Shown in pieces: positions 27,376 to 36,898 of a stretch of DNA of 64,000 bases. Under the pieces are notes generated by a model that made no database searches, was not told the origin of the DNA, and saw nothing but the letters and a program-made list of their open reading frames with translations. Both the position numbers and the translations under genes were made by a program. Position 1 is the stretch's first letter; the number at the start of each line of letters is the position of its first letter. This DNA comes from Eubacterium sp. CAG:252 (GTDB lineage Bacteria > Bacillota > Clostridia > Lachnospirales > Lachnospiraceae). The DNA is taken from NCBI GenBank assembly GCA_000436535.1, contig FR886338.1, forward strand, positions 21,428 to 85,427. Direction: 5' to 3'.

Positions 27376-28104
27376 CTATGCCTTCAACTGATGGCTTAAG
27401 TACTTATACAATATAACAGTCACAATACCATCTATGAGTGCCTTTATTATGTTAAATGGCGCTACTGCAAGTGCAACAAATGAAAATACATCTGTGATTG
27501 ATGCATTTACCTTTGTTCCCATTGCAATAAGAACATCAAGAGGTATTCCATATAACTCTGAGTACTTTGGCAGCAGATACCACGCATTAAGAAGCATTCC
27601 GGCTATAACAAGTATAACACCACCTGCTATAAGTGAAATCATTGCCATTTTTCTTGTTTTCTTAGTGTGATATATAATGGCTGCCGGCACAACATACATA
27701 CATCCTAATATGAAGTTCGCAAAGTCACCGACAAATGCAGTTGTTGTTCCCTTCATACAGAAATGCAGTATAACCTTTACAGCTTCGATAATAACTCCGG
27801 CACAAGGTCCTAACATAAATGAACCTATAAGCACAGGTATCTCACTGAAATCAATCTTATAAAAGCCCGGTGCTATGAAAGGTATCGGGAAATCAAAGTA
27901 CATAAGTATTACCGCGATAGCTGAAAGCATCGCCATAATCACTGTCTTGTTGACCTTTGTTTTCTCAGATGTGAACTTAACATCTGTCTTTTTTTCTATG
28001 AGCACCTCACTGCCCCTTGCTATGGCAAATACACCAATCATAAGAAGCAGTGATATTCCAACAAACTCAATGTTTTTCTGGATTGTATCTAATAATCCCT
28101 GCAT
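27376..28104 (-). CDS. ribU: Riboflavin ECF transporter S component RibU
   Basis: RibU is the riboflavin-binding subunit of an energy-coupling-factor importer. The 242-residue membrane protein carries the RibU signature FIAPGFYKIDFSEIPVLIGSFMLGPCAGVIIEAVK (about 76-110) and six hydrophobic helices. A longer N-terminal helix precedes the usual start. No FMN riboswitch is visible; a PAS-domain gene lies 13 bases upstream in the same direction, so the two are co-transcribed. The shared ATPase module must be elsewhere. Confidence 0.88.
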   Translation of the reverse strand: MQGLLDTIQKNIEFVGISLLLMIGVFAIARGSEVLIEKKTDVKFTSEKTKVNKTVIMAMLSAIAVILMYFDFPIPFIAPGFYKIDFSEIPVLIGSFMLGPCAGVIIEAVKVILHFCMKGTTTAFVGDFANFILGCMYVVPAAIIYHTKKTRKMAMISLIAGGVILVIAGMLLNAWYLLPKYSELYGIPLDVLIAMGTKVNASITDVFSFVALAVAPFNIIKALIDGIVTVILYKYLSHQLKA

Positions 28105-28117
28105 TTATACTCCACCT

Positions 28118-28471
28118 TTACTTAAGATTAGAAATATTACCAACACTTACACGTAATACTCTGTGACCCTCAAGCAGCTTGTTATCTATTCTTATGAATA
28201 CGACAACTCTTATCTTCTCATCTGTCTTTGTCTTGAAGAAATGTTCGTAGCACGCATATCTCTGGTCGATAAATGTTTCACGAAGCTCTGTTATTATACC
28301 TTCATAATCAACATCCGGCACAATATCCCTGAATGTAAGGCCATTTTCCATGTCTTCCTCTGTGTAACCAAGCATTTTAACAAAACCTTCATCAATATTG
28401 ATTATCTTGCCGCTTCTCATCTCCATAGCAAAACGTGTGAATGGGAGTTTTTTCATTAAATTATCTGCCAT
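28118..28471 (-). CDS. Single-domain PAS protein
   Basis: The 117 residues are essentially one PAS domain: GKIINIDEGFVKMLGYTEEDMENGLTFRDIVPDVDYEGI, then the sheet region ACYEHFFKTKTDEKIRVVVFIR. There is no output domain, so it must act through partners or as a ligand or flavin sensor. It directly precedes ribU (13 bases), which raises the possibility of flavin sensing; this is inference only. The upstream valS terminator suggests the pair has its own promoter. Confidence 0.72.
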   Translation of the reverse strand: MADNLMKKLPFTRFAMEMRSGKIINIDEGFVKMLGYTEEDMENGLTFRDIVPDVDYEGIITELRETFIDQRYACYEHFFKTKTDEKIRVVVFIRIDNKLLEGHRVLRVSVGNISNLK

Positions 28472-28559
28472 AGCTTTTGTCCTCCATAATTATATGTTTT
28501 ATATTATATATATTGTAACTATTTTACTGCTTATTATATTATGGTACCTATTTTGTCAG

Positions 28560-28591
28560 TCTGGCAAACCAATAATAACCGATTTGCCAGA
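28560..28591 (-). terminator. Hairpin after valS
   Basis: TCTGGCAAA pairs perfectly with TTTGCCAGA around 14 bases, ten bases past the valS stop codon. The following T run is short. Confidence 0.6.
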
Positions 28592-28601
28592 TTAACAGAT
28601 A

Positions 28602-31253
28602 TTACTTAGATAATGTCGCAAGTCTTTCTTCAACCTGTGCAAGCATATTAGAATACTTCTCAAGCTTAGCCTTTTCTTCATCTATCTTAGCCTGTGGAGC
28701 CTTAGATGTGAACTTCTCGTTGTTAAGCATTCCATTACATCTTGCTATTTCCTTGTGTAACTTATCTTCTTCCTTCTTAAGTCTTTCTATCTCTTTGTCG
28801 ATATCAACAAGCTCTGCGAAAGGAATATATATAACTGCACCGGCAATAACTGTAGATACAGCATCCTCTGGAATGTCTGTCTTATCAGCCTGAACCTTTA
28901 CATCACTTGCATAGCCAAGTGTTGCAAAGAATACCTTGCCATTTTCAAATATGCTTCTTATTCCTTCATCCTCTGAAACTACATATACAAGTGCCTTACG
29001 GCTAGGTGCAACATTCATTTCAGCTCTTACATTTCTTATGTTACGGACTGCTGTCTTAATTGTTTCGATAGCATTTTCATCTTCTGAATAATTATTATCT
29101 TCTGTATATACAGGCCATGAGCTTATCATAATAGACTCTTCCTCATCCTGAATATTACAGAATATTTCTTCTGTAATGAATGGCATATATGGGTGAAGAA
29201 GCTTAAGTGCATCTATAAGAACCTTCTTTAACGTCCATATAGCTGCTGTCTTAGTTGTATCCTCATCATTGTAAAGACGTGGCTTAACCATCTCGATATA
29301 CCAGTCACAGAATTCTTCCCAGATAAAGTCATTAAGCTTGGCAACTGCTATACCAAGGTCGTACTTTTCCATATTGTCTGTAACTTCCTTAATAAGTGAA
29401 TTCATCTTTGATAATATCCACTTATCGGCTGCTGTAAGATTAGCTGGCTTCTCATCTGTAGCCTTTATCTTATTATCAGGGTCGTTCATCATTATAAATC
29501 TTGAAGCATTCCATACCTTATTAGCAAAGTTACGGCTTGCCTCAACTCTTTCCCAGTAGAAACGCATATCATTACCAGGTGCATTACCTGTGATGAGTGT
29601 GTATCTTAAAGCATCTGCGCCATACTTATCTATAACCTCGAGTGGGTCGATACCATTGCCAAGTGACTTACTCATCTTACGTCCCTGTGAATCTCTGACA
29701 AGTCCGTGGAATAATACCTTGCCAAATGGCTTCTTGCCCATCTGCTCATATCCTGAGAATATCATTCTGATAACCCAGAAGAATATAATATCATATCCTG
29801 TTACAAGTACATCTGTAGGATAGAAGTAGTCAAGCTCAGGTGTCTTATCAGGCCATCCAAGTGTTGAGAAAGGCCAGAGTGCTGATGAGAACCATGTATC
29901 AAGTGTATCAGGGTCCTGCTCCATATTAGTACTTCCACACTTAGGGCATGTGCATACCTTATCCTTGGATACTACCATCTCACCACAATCCTTACAGTAA
30001 TAAGCTGGTATTCTGTGTCCCCACCATAACTGTCTTGATATACACCAGTCTCTTATGTTATCAGTCCAGTTAAAGTAAGTCTTATCCATAGAAGCTGGAA
30101 CAAGCTCGATATCACCATTCTTAACGCCTTCAACAGCTGGCTTGATAAGCTCATCCATCTTAACGAACCACTGCTGCTTAATCATAGGCTCAACTGTTGT
30201 CTTACATCTGTCGTGTGTACCTACATTATGAACGTGGTCTTCAACACTAACTAAAAGTCCCTGTGCATCAAGGTCAGCTACCATGGCTTTTCTTGCTTCA
30301 TATCTGTCCATACCTGCATACTTGCCACCAAGATTATTGATTGTAGCATCATCATTAAGTATATTAATCTCTGGAAGGTTATGTCTTTTACCAACTTCAA
30401 AGTCGTTAGGGTCATGGGCTGGAGTAATCTTAACAACACCAGTTCCAAATTCCTTATCAACATAGCTGTCTGCGATAATAGGTATCTTTCTGTCTGTAAG
30501 TGGAAGGTATACTTCCTTTCCAATAAGGTCTGTGTATCTTTCATCATCTGGATTAACAGCAAGTGCTGAGTCACCAAGAAGTGTTTCAGGACGTGTAGTA
30601 GCTATCTCTACAAATCTTCCTTCCTCACCAACCACAGGATAGTTGATATGCCAGAAATGTCCTGCCTGCTCCTCATGCTCAACTTCTGCATCTGATATAG
30701 ATGTGTTACATACAGGACACCAGTTTACAATTCTTGAACCCTTGTATATAAGACCTTTTTCATATAACTTGCAGAATACTTCAAGAACGGCCTTAGAACA
30801 GCCTTCATCCATTGTAAATCTCTCTCTGTCCCAGTCACATGATGAACCAATCTTCTTTAACTGGCTTGTGATAGTTCCACCGTATTCTTTCTTCCATTCC
30901 CATGTTCTTTTAAGGAAGCCCTCTCTTCCAAGCTCATGCTTGTCAATACCTTCTTCCTTTAAAGCATTAGTAACCTTTACTTCTGTTGATATACTTGCAT
31001 GGTCTGTTCCCGGAACCCATAATGCTTCATAACCCTGCATTCTCTTAAAACGGATAATTATATCCTGCATTGTGTTATCAAGCGCATGTCCCATATGCAG
31101 CTTACCTGTTATATTAGGTGGCGGCATAACTATAGTAAATGGTTTCTTGCTTCTGTCTACTTCAGCGTGAAAATACTTCTTATCAAGCCACTTCTGATAC
31201 AATCTGTCTTCTATTTCTGAAGGATTGTAATTCTTCTCTAATTCCTTACTCAT
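28602..31253 (-). CDS. valS: Valyl-tRNA synthetase
   Basis: ValS charges tRNA-Val and hydrolyses Thr-tRNA-Val. The 883-residue class I enzyme has the HIGH-type motif HMGHALDNT (residues 54-62), the editing domain, a zinc-like CKDCGEMVV...CPKCGS insert, the KMSKS loop [10 protein letters not shown] and a C-terminal coiled coil ([17 protein letters not shown]). It is complete. No T-box is visible upstream. The promoter overlaps the 3' end of hypA, and its leader contains a decayed TIR element. Confidence 0.97.
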   Translation of the reverse strand: MSKELEKNYNPSEIEDRLYQKWLDKKYFHAEVDRSKKPFTIVMPPPNITGKLHMGHALDNTMQDIIIRFKRMQGYEALWVPGTDHASISTEVKVTNALKEEGIDKHELGREGFLKRTWEWKKEYGGTITSQLKKIGSSCDWDRERFTMDEGCSKAVLEVFCKLYEKGLIYKGSRIVNWCPVCNTSISDAEVEHEEQAGHFWHINYPVVGEEGRFVEIATTRPETLLGDSALAVNPDDERYTDLIGKEVYLPLTDRKIPIIADSYVDKEFGTGVVKITPAHDPNDFEVGKRHNLPEINILNDDATINNLGGKYAGMDRYEARKAMVADLDAQGLLVSVEDHVHNVGTHDRCKTTVEPMIKQQWFVKMDELIKPAVEGVKNGDIELVPASMDKTYFNWTDNIRDWCISRQLWWGHRIPAYYCKDCGEMVVSKDKVCTCPKCGSTNMEQDPDTLDTWFSSALWPFSTLGWPDKTPELDYFYPTDVLVTGYDIIFFWVIRMIFSGYEQMGKKPFGKVLFHGLVRDSQGRKMSKSLGNGIDPLEVIDKYGADALRYTLITGNAPGNDMRFYWERVEASRNFANKVWNASRFIMMNDPDNKIKATDEKPANLTAADKWILSKMNSLIKEVTDNMEKYDLGIAVAKLNDFIWEEFCDWYIEMVKPRLYNDEDTTKTAAIWTLKKVLIDALKLLHPYMPFITEEIFCNIQDEEESIMISSWPVYTEDNNYSEDENAIETIKTAVRNIRNVRAEMNVAPSRKALVYVVSEDEGIRSIFENGKVFFATLGYASDVKVQADKTDIPEDAVSTVIAGAVIYIPFAELVDIDKEIERLKKEEDKLHKEIARCNGMLNNEKFTSKAPQAKIDEEKAKLEKYSNMLAQVEERLATLSK

Positions 31254-31287
31254 GGTACTGATTCCTTTCTATATCCTAAGAAAACAA

Positions 31288-31352
31288 TATGTTGTACAGG
31301 TTTAAAAGCTTTACCGTTAAGACACGGACACCTTTCAACTCTGACATCATAT
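31288..31352. repeat. Decayed TIR element, copy J
   Basis: The right end CTGACATCAT, preceded by CACCTTTCAACT, matches the 3' end of the copy at 51.3 kb with few changes. The left end AATATGTTGTACAGGTTTAA is a weaker match. It lies in the valS leader. Confidence 0.45.
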
Positions 31353-31379
31353 TATTACCTTATAATCTCAATCTGTTTA

Positions 31380-31408
31380 ATCATAATATTACCAGAGGAA
31401 AATGTCAA
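31380..31408 (-). promoter_or_regulatory. valS promoter
   Basis: Minus strand: TTGACA (31408-31403), 17 bases, TATGAT (31385-31380). The -35 box overlaps the last codons of hypA. Confidence 0.7.
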
Positions 31409-31749
31409 CACGCCTCTATTTCTTTAATGTTAAATTCACTGCCCTGAAGCAGATATGTATGCCCGCTTCCGCACTCTGGACACGTTTTCCCATATTGTAT
31501 CGTGCTGTATCTGTTATGGCAGTCTTCACAGTATGTTATAGCAGGAATTTTCTCTATAACAAGCTCTGACTCCACTAGCAGCTCTTCTTTCTTAATTGCC
31601 CACTTCCAGCAGTCTGTCAGGTATGTGTCTATAACTGTCGACACTTCTCCTAATTCAAGTACTACCTTTGTTATCTTTTCTATGTCATTCTGGATGGCTA
31701 CTTCTTTAAGGTCATCTATTATGTGAAATACAACGCCTAATTCATGCAT
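31405..31749 (-). CDS. hypA: Hydrogenase nickel-insertion protein HypA
   Basis: HypA is a nickel metallochaperone that, with HypB, delivers Ni to [NiFe] hydrogenase or other Ni enzymes. The 114-residue protein starts MHELG, whose His2 and Glu3 bind nickel. It has the zinc site CEDCHNRYSTIQYGKTCPECG (two CxxC, about 75-95). It is the last gene of a hypB-flavoprotein-hypA set. The gene before it is separated by a 277-bp folded element. No hydrogenase structural genes or hypCDEF are in the window. Confidence 0.93.
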   Translation of the reverse strand: MHELGVVFHIIDDLKEVAIQNDIEKITKVVLELGEVSTVIDTYLTDCWKWAIKKEELLVESELVIEKIPAITYCEDCHNRYSTIQYGKTCPECGSGHTYLLQGSEFNIKEIEAC

Positions 31750-31867
31750 ATTGTTTCCTCGTATTATATATGTAGTAGTTTTTACAGACCCTCTCCAAGG
31801 TCTTCATAACTATTCAGTCATAGTCTTGTCTCTCTTCAAATGTGGTGGTTTGCAATGACATAACTGT

Positions 31868-32144
31868 GACGGACGGACGATATAAGATATGGGACGGGAG
31901 GTGTTTTGGTAATAATGCGTAATGCACACTTGAAAGCTGTTTGTGATAGTTCTTAAACTTTCCCTTCAACCCACAGCAGCGATTTGACACAGATGTCAAA
32001 TCGAGCGAAAACGAAACAGGACGTTTCGTATAAGCAGCTGCGTCCACAGAAAAGCATCTGCGGAAAGTTTTAGAAATATCCAGACAGCTTTCTGGTGCGT
32101 GAAGCTTTATTACCGAAACACCTCCCGACCTTTATGCGTCCGTC
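31868..32144. repeat. 277-bp highly folded inverted-repeat element
   Basis: The ends GACGGACG and CGTCCGTC are inverted repeats. Inside, GGGAGGTGTTTTGGTAATAA (31896-31915) pairs with 32107-32126 in 19 of 20 positions, the exception being a G-T pair. A second arm, GAAAGCTGT...AAACTTTCC (31932-31963), pairs with GGAAAGTTT...ACAGCTTTC (32062-32092). The core has two perfect hairpins: GATTTGACA/TGTCAAATC (31981-32002) and ACGAAAC/GTTTCGT (32011-32029). No transposase is present. A 77-codon open frame on the minus strand is a by-product. It is either a non-autonomous mobile element or a structured RNA. It lies between the flavoprotein and hypA genes. Confidence 0.8.
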
Positions 32145-32184
32145 ATTAATATAATAATATCAGGTAACGCAATCCTCTGACACC

Positions 32185-34938
32185 CTAATTCTTCTTGCCA
32201 GAAAACTTTATCTTAATAGCCTGCTTAGCCCCATAAGGAAGAATATACTTAAGCTTATCTTCACTCTTTCTCATAGTACTGCACTCTGGAAGGTCCCTGT
32301 TAAGATGTATGGCGTCAAACTCACACTTAGTTGTACATATACCACAACCAATACATTTGTTAGGGTCAACAACAGATGCGCCACAGCCTAAACATCTGGC
32401 TGTTTCAGTCTTAACCTGTTCCTCTGTAAATGTGAGCTTTGCATCCCTGAATGACTTCTTTGTGTCAATAGCCTTATTAACTCCCGGAACCTGTCTACTG
32501 CTGTTATCATATCCCTCAACCTTGATATTATCCTTATCAAGCTCGATGAAATCTCTTCTGTTACGTCCGATAGTAAGTGAGCTGTGTGGCTGTACATATC
32601 TGTGTATAGATATAGCTGCCTCCTTACCTGCTGCAATAGCATCTATGGCAAATCTTGGTCCTGTGTATACATCACCACCGATAAATACATCTGGGTCTGT
32701 TGTCTGGTATGTAAGCTTGTCAGCCTTTACTCTCACACCGTCAACTTCAACCTTAGTACCCTTAAGAAGGTCGCCCCATATAGTAGACTGTCCTATACTT
32801 AAGAATACATGACGACAGGCGATAGTCTTAGTATCATTCTCATCATACTGTGGGTTGAAACGTCCATTTGCATCCTTAACAGATGTACATTTCTTAAGCA
32901 CGATACCTGTAACCTTTCCATTCTCTGTAAGAATTTCCTTAGGTCCCCAGCCACAGTCAAGCTTAACACCCTCTTCAAGTGCTTCCTCAACTTCTTCATC
33001 CGATGCAGGCATATTATCCCTGTCCTCAAGGCAGAACATTGACACGTTATAATCACCAACTCTTGTGCTTGTTCTTGCAACATCGATAGCAACATTACCA
33101 CCACCGATTACAACAACGTCACCTTCAAGTGGATATTCGTGAGCTGTTCCAGCCTCTTTTAAGAAATCGACTGCTGATACTAAACCATCTGCATCTTCGC
33201 CGTCAATTCCAGCTTTTCTTGAGCCCTGACATCCGATGGCTATATAGAAAGCCTTATATCCCTGCTTCTTTAATTCATCTATAGTAATGTCCTTACCTAC
33301 TTCAACACCCGTTTTTATATCTACACCCATCTGGCGTATAACGTCTATTTCAGCTTCAACGACATCCTTTTCAAGCTTAAATGATGGAATACCATATACA
33401 AGCATACCTCCGGCTTTTTCATTCTTTTCAAATACAGTTGGCTTATAGCCTTTTTCTGCAAGATAGAAAGCACATGAAAGACCAGCAGGTCCTCCACCTA
33501 TTATAGCAACCTTTTCATCAAAATAGCCCTTAGTTGCTGGTACTACTGGTTCTGGGATATAGCGTGTTTCAGCCTTTAAGTCCTGCATAGCAATAAACTT
33601 CTTAACTTCATCTATAGCTATAGCCTCGTCAATAGTTCCTCTTGTACATGCATCCTCACATCTTCTGTTACATACGTGTCCGCATACTGCTGGGAATGGA
33701 TTTTCCTTCTTTATAAGTGCAAGAGCATCCTTAAATCTTCCCTGTGCTGCCATCTTAAGATAACCCTGAACCGCTATATGCGCTGGACAGGCTGTCTTGC
33801 ATGGTGCTGTACCTGTATCATAACAGTTAATTCTGTTCTTATCTCTATAGTCCTCTGTCCACATATGTGGTCCCCACTTCTGCTCTGATGGAAGTGGCAT
33901 CTTAGGATACTTGACTTCTGCGCCATCCTTTGTACATAACTTCTGTCCAAGCTTAACTGCACCTGCAGGACAATACTCCACGCATCTTCCACATGCTACG
34001 CAGTTTTCCTTTGTAACCTTTGCAACATATGCAGAACGTGACATATTAGGAGTATTGAATAACTGTGAGGTTCTCAGCGCATAACAGACATTTACATTAC
34101 AGTTACATATAGCAAATATCTTATCCTGTCCATCTATGTTAGTAATCTGGTGGACGAAACCATTATCCTCAGCCTTCTTGAATATTTCAAGTGCCTCTTC
34201 CTTAGTGATATAATGACCGCCCTTACCTGTTTCTACAACATAGTCAGCCATATCACCTACTGCTATACACCAGTCCTCTGGGTCATCCGCACAACCCTCA
34301 TCATATGTTTTTCTTGACTTACGGCATGAACATGGACTTGCTGCATACTTTCCTTCATACTTATCTAACCAGTATGATATCTTTTCAAGCGAAATAGCCT
34401 GATTATTCATATCTATAGCCTTTTCAACAGGTATAACATGCATACCTATTCCTGCGCCTCCTGGTGGAACCATAGGAGTTATCTTTTCAAGTGGAAGGCG
34501 GCTCATACGCTCAAAAAACCTTCCCATCTCCGGATGTTCTTCAAGTACTGTTGAGTTCATATTAGTAAATTCTGCACTTCCCGGAACAAACATAGGAAGA
34601 ACATACTGCTTTTCGTGCTGTTCATTCTCCCAGTTATACTCTAAAAGTCCGTTAAACGCCATCTGCTCTAACTGCTTTTCAAGCTCTTTTTCTTCCATTC
34701 CTGTTATCTTAACCATCTGCTTAAGAGTCTTTGGCTTACGCACACCCATTTTCAAGGCAATCTCTGCCTGCTCATCTGTGCATATAGGTGCTAAGCCCCA
34801 ATACTCAGGACTGTCTGCTGTCAGCTTCTCAAAGCCTAACTTGATAGGCACTCTGTCTGTTATCATCTTGCCAAGTCTTAAGACTGGCTCTCTTACCGGA
34901 AGTTCCGGATGTGGATTTTTGAATTCTTCTTTACTCAT
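32185..34938 (-). CDS. Fe-S flavoprotein: 4Fe-4S modules fused to GltD-like FAD/NAD(P) oxidoreductase
   Basis: The 917-residue cytosolic protein has a winged-helix-like N-terminal region (about 1-110) and a Cys-rich segment (SPCSCRKSRKTYDEGC...DWC, then CNCNVNVC). Next come a 4Fe-4S motif (CVACGRCVEYC) and a GltD-type helical Fe-S domain (CKTACPAHI...CGHVCNRRCEDACTRG). An FAD and a pyridine-nucleotide Rossmann pair follow (IGGGPAGLSCAFYLAEKG; VVIGGGNVAIDVART). The C-terminus carries another ferredoxin motif (CIGCGICTTKC). It probably moves electrons between NAD(P)H and an unknown partner. The ATG at 34938 has AAAGGA upstream; an in-frame ATG at 35025, overlapping hypB, is weaker. It lies between hypB and hypA. 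Confidence 0.82.
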   Translation of the reverse strand: MSKEEFKNPHPELPVREPVLRLGKMITDRVPIKLGFEKLTADSPEYWGLAPICTDEQAEIALKMGVRKPKTLKQMVKITGMEEKELEKQLEQMAFNGLLEYNWENEQHEKQYVLPMFVPGSAEFTNMNSTVLEEHPEMGRFFERMSRLPLEKITPMVPPGGAGIGMHVIPVEKAIDMNNQAISLEKISYWLDKYEGKYAASPCSCRKSRKTYDEGCADDPEDWCIAVGDMADYVVETGKGGHYITKEEALEIFKKAEDNGFVHQITNIDGQDKIFAICNCNVNVCYALRTSQLFNTPNMSRSAYVAKVTKENCVACGRCVEYCPAGAVKLGQKLCTKDGAEVKYPKMPLPSEQKWGPHMWTEDYRDKNRINCYDTGTAPCKTACPAHIAVQGYLKMAAQGRFKDALALIKKENPFPAVCGHVCNRRCEDACTRGTIDEAIAIDEVKKFIAMQDLKAETRYIPEPVVPATKGYFDEKVAIIGGGPAGLSCAFYLAEKGYKPTVFEKNEKAGGMLVYGIPSFKLEKDVVEAEIDVIRQMGVDIKTGVEVGKDITIDELKKQGYKAFYIAIGCQGSRKAGIDGEDADGLVSAVDFLKEAGTAHEYPLEGDVVVIGGGNVAIDVARTSTRVGDYNVSMFCLEDRDNMPASDEEVEEALEEGVKLDCGWGPKEILTENGKVTGIVLKKCTSVKDANGRFNPQYDENDTKTIACRHVFLSIGQSTIWGDLLKGTKVEVDGVRVKADKLTYQTTDPDVFIGGDVYTGPRFAIDAIAAGKEAAISIHRYVQPHSSLTIGRNRRDFIELDKDNIKVEGYDNSSRQVPGVNKAIDTKKSFRDAKLTFTEEQVKTETARCLGCGASVVDPNKCIGCGICTTKCEFDAIHLNRDLPECSTMRKSEDKLKYILPYGAKQAIKIKFSGKKN

Positions 34939-35009
34939 AAATGTCCTTTCTACCGCATACATATGGCGGCTTTTATCCTCTTTATATAATTCTTTATTAT
35001 TAAAATTAA

Positions 35010-35681
35010 CTAAGCATTTTTCCATTCTGTGACCTGTGACTTAAGCCATCCAGTCCACTCTGTCATACCCTCGCCTGTCTTTGCACATATAGGTATAACC
35101 TTTGCATCAGGATTTCTTTTAGCTATATACTCTTTGCATTTATCTATATCAAAGTCAAAGTAAGACAGTACATCAATCTTATTGATAAGCACAACATCAC
35201 ATACCGAAAACATAAGTGGATACTTAAGTGGCTTATCATCTCCCTCTGGCACCGAAAGAATCATAACATTCCTAACAGCTCCCGTATCAAACTCCGCTGG
35301 ACAGACGAGATTGCCTACATTCTCAAGTACAACAAGGTCAACATCCCCTGTGCCAAGCTCATCCATGCCCTGTCTTGTCATATCTGCATCAAGATGACAC
35401 ATTCCTCCAGTGTGAAGCTGTATTGCCTTAGCGCCTGTATCAGCAATCGTCTTTGCATCAACATCTGAATCTATATCAGCCTCCATAACACCTATTCTTA
35501 TATCATCCTTTAACATCTCTATGGTTCTTGTAAGTGTTGTTGTCTTTCCAGAACCCGGCGATGACATAAGATTAAGAAGAAATACTCCTTCTTTTTTCAG
35601 GTCATCTCTTAGAAGCTTTGCACGTTCATCGTTACTTTCAAATACACTCTTCTTGACTTCAATAACTCTTACGTCCTTCAA
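35010..35681 (-). CDS. hypB: Nickel-dependent GTPase HypB
   Basis: HypB is a SIMIBI-class GTPase that drives nickel transfer with HypA. The 223-residue product has the P-loop SSPGSGKTTTL (about 39-49), a Cys/His nickel and zinc site in GGMCHLDADM (about 91-100), and NKID and CAKTGEG-type G motifs. It lacks the His-rich N-terminus that some HypB proteins use for Ni storage. The gene has its own promoter and, unusually, a strong terminator hairpin between promoter and start codon. Confidence 0.94.
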   Translation of the reverse strand: MKDVRVIEVKKSVFESNDERAKLLRDDLKKEGVFLLNLMSSPGSGKTTTLTRTIEMLKDDIRIGVMEADIDSDVDAKTIADTGAKAIQLHTGGMCHLDADMTRQGMDELGTGDVDLVVLENVGNLVCPAEFDTGAVRNVMILSVPEGDDKPLKYPLMFSVCDVVLINKIDVLSYFDFDIDKCKEYIAKRNPDAKVIPICAKTGEGMTEWTGWLKSQVTEWKNA

Positions 35682-35714
35682 ACTTTACCTCCATAATATA
35701 TATTTCGCCCTATC

Positions 35715-35771
35715 AGACGAAAGTCAAAAAAAGAGCTCTGTGCCAGCACAGCTCTTTTTAGACTTTCGTCT
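35715..35771 (-). terminator. Long terminator/attenuator hairpin in the hypB leader
   Basis: Inner part on the minus strand: AAAAAGAGC and GTGC pair with GCAC and GAGCTCTTTTTTT. Outer arms AGACGAAAGTC and GACTTTCGTCT extend the stem to about 25 pairs. It lies 20-25 bases downstream of the promoter start region and about 35 bases before hypB. Upstream, GTGCCAG can pair instead with CTGGCAC in the hairpin, a possible antiterminator. Confidence 0.75.
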
Positions 35772-35794
35772 GGCACGGCTCATTGCTTACACAT

Positions 35795-35823
35795 ATCTTA
35801 ACAATATGTTAATTTATTGTCAA
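35795..35823 (-). promoter_or_regulatory. hypB operon promoter
   Basis: Minus strand: TTGACA (35823-35818), 17 bases, TAAGAT (35800-35795). It is placed between the carD terminator and the attenuator hairpin. Confidence 0.7.
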
Positions 35824-35895
35824 TTAAAAATAAACCGTTTTTTTTATTTTAGTTTCCGTCTTATATTATATATAGTATACAACCTCTACATAATA

Positions 35896-35959
35896 AAAGC
35901 CAGCATAAATGATAGCTTTTATCAATAATATATCTAAAGCTACCATACATACTGGCTTT
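35896..35959 (-). terminator. Terminator after carD
   Basis: A 24-base stem: AAAGCCAG.AT..ATG.TAGCTTT pairs with AAAGCTA.CAT..AT.CTGGCTTT around 16 bases. TTTTATT follows on the minus strand. Confidence 0.8.
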
Positions 35960-35982
35960 AATACCTATATTAACATCTAAAA

Positions 35983-36480
35983 CTATAATACAGAAAGATA
36001 GTTATCCATCTCCTCTGACATTTCTTCAAAGTCCTTTCCCATAGACTCTGCTATCTCTCCGTATAAAAGCTTTCTTGCTGTTGTGAGCATCCTGCTGTCT
36101 GCCGACTTCATACGTCTTAATTCTTTGGCTCTTTCGTTCTTTATATTAAATAAAGCTCTTACAAGATGCATAAGCTGTACTAAATCCTGTGACTTTACCA
36201 TCTCATCATACTTCATAGGATGAACCTTTTCATTCAGTTCCTCATCATCCTTGCAATGCTTTGCTCTTGCAATAAGCTTCTCGCAACTGTTCTTATCAAT
36301 GATACTTCTAATCATAACCTTGCTGCTGTCAACTGGTGAATATATAATACCTTTACTGTCATACACCGGCTGAAGAAAATAGTAATCCTTATCAATACCC
36401 TTAATAGGTGGCTTTCCAATATCCTCTATCTCACACACACCTACTACACCATAAACAACTTTATCATTGACTTCAAACAT
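35983..36480 (-). CDS. CarD-family transcriptional regulator
   Basis: The 165-residue protein has the RNA-polymerase-interacting CarD/TRCF domain (about 1-60: MFEVNDKVVYGVVGVCEIEDI, then YYFLQPVYDSKGIIYSPVDS). A helical C-terminal domain follows (about 75-165, LVQLMHLVRALFNIKNERAKELRRMKSADSRMLTTARKLLYGEIA). Family members stabilise open promoter complexes. The ATG at 36480 has AGAGGTG upstream; an in-frame ATG ten codons earlier does not. It is a single gene with its own terminator. Confidence 0.9.
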   Translation of the reverse strand: MFEVNDKVVYGVVGVCEIEDIGKPPIKGIDKDYYFLQPVYDSKGIIYSPVDSSKVMIRSIIDKNSCEKLIARAKHCKDDEELNEKVHPMKYDEMVKSQDLVQLMHLVRALFNIKNERAKELRRMKSADSRMLTTARKLLYGEIAESMGKDFEEMSEEMDNYLSVL

Positions 36481-36685
36481 ATCATTACACCTCTCATATG
36501 CACTAAACAAATTATTAAATTATCTCTTACAACCAGGTATAATTATACATCAATTCGACATTTTTTTCAAAACGATTTTGCAAAAAAACAATTAAAATAC
36601 AATCGTTCAGAATAAAGAGCAATACAAAATACATATAAAATGTTTATATATTAAAACCAAAATCACTATAAAAGCGCAAAATAAA
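36481..36685. other. AT-rich intergenic DNA between the DUF6465 gene and carD
   Basis: About 200 bases with no gene on either strand. It should hold the carD promoter, but no hexamer pair stands out. Confidence 0.4.
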
Positions 36686-36719
36686 ACAGATTACCTGCAT
36701 ATACCTGCTGGTAATCTGT
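36686..36719 (-). terminator. Terminator after the DUF6465-type gene
   Basis: ACAGATTACC pairs perfectly with GGTAATCTGT around 14 bases. TTTTATTTT follows on the minus strand. Confidence 0.78.
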
Positions 36720-36898
36720 CTTATAAACCATATATACTATGTCCTGATTATAATTCTTTACTAAATATTCTTATGAAACATAATATCTCATACTTCCATA
36801 AATAAATTGTAATTTCCCACTTTATGTAAATACATATATTATATCTGTTTTATAATTGTATGCCGTTCTTAAACTTCAGACATTATATTCAATAAATC

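Noticed and set aside
27182..28117. FMN riboswitch for ribU
   Set aside because: ribU is preceded by the PAS gene with a 13-base gap, and no FMN riboswitch consensus was seen upstream of either gene.
31814..32047. 77-codon open frame on the minus strand within the folded element
   Set aside because: It lies inside paired arms of the inverted repeat, has no ribosome site and reads as a by-product of the element.
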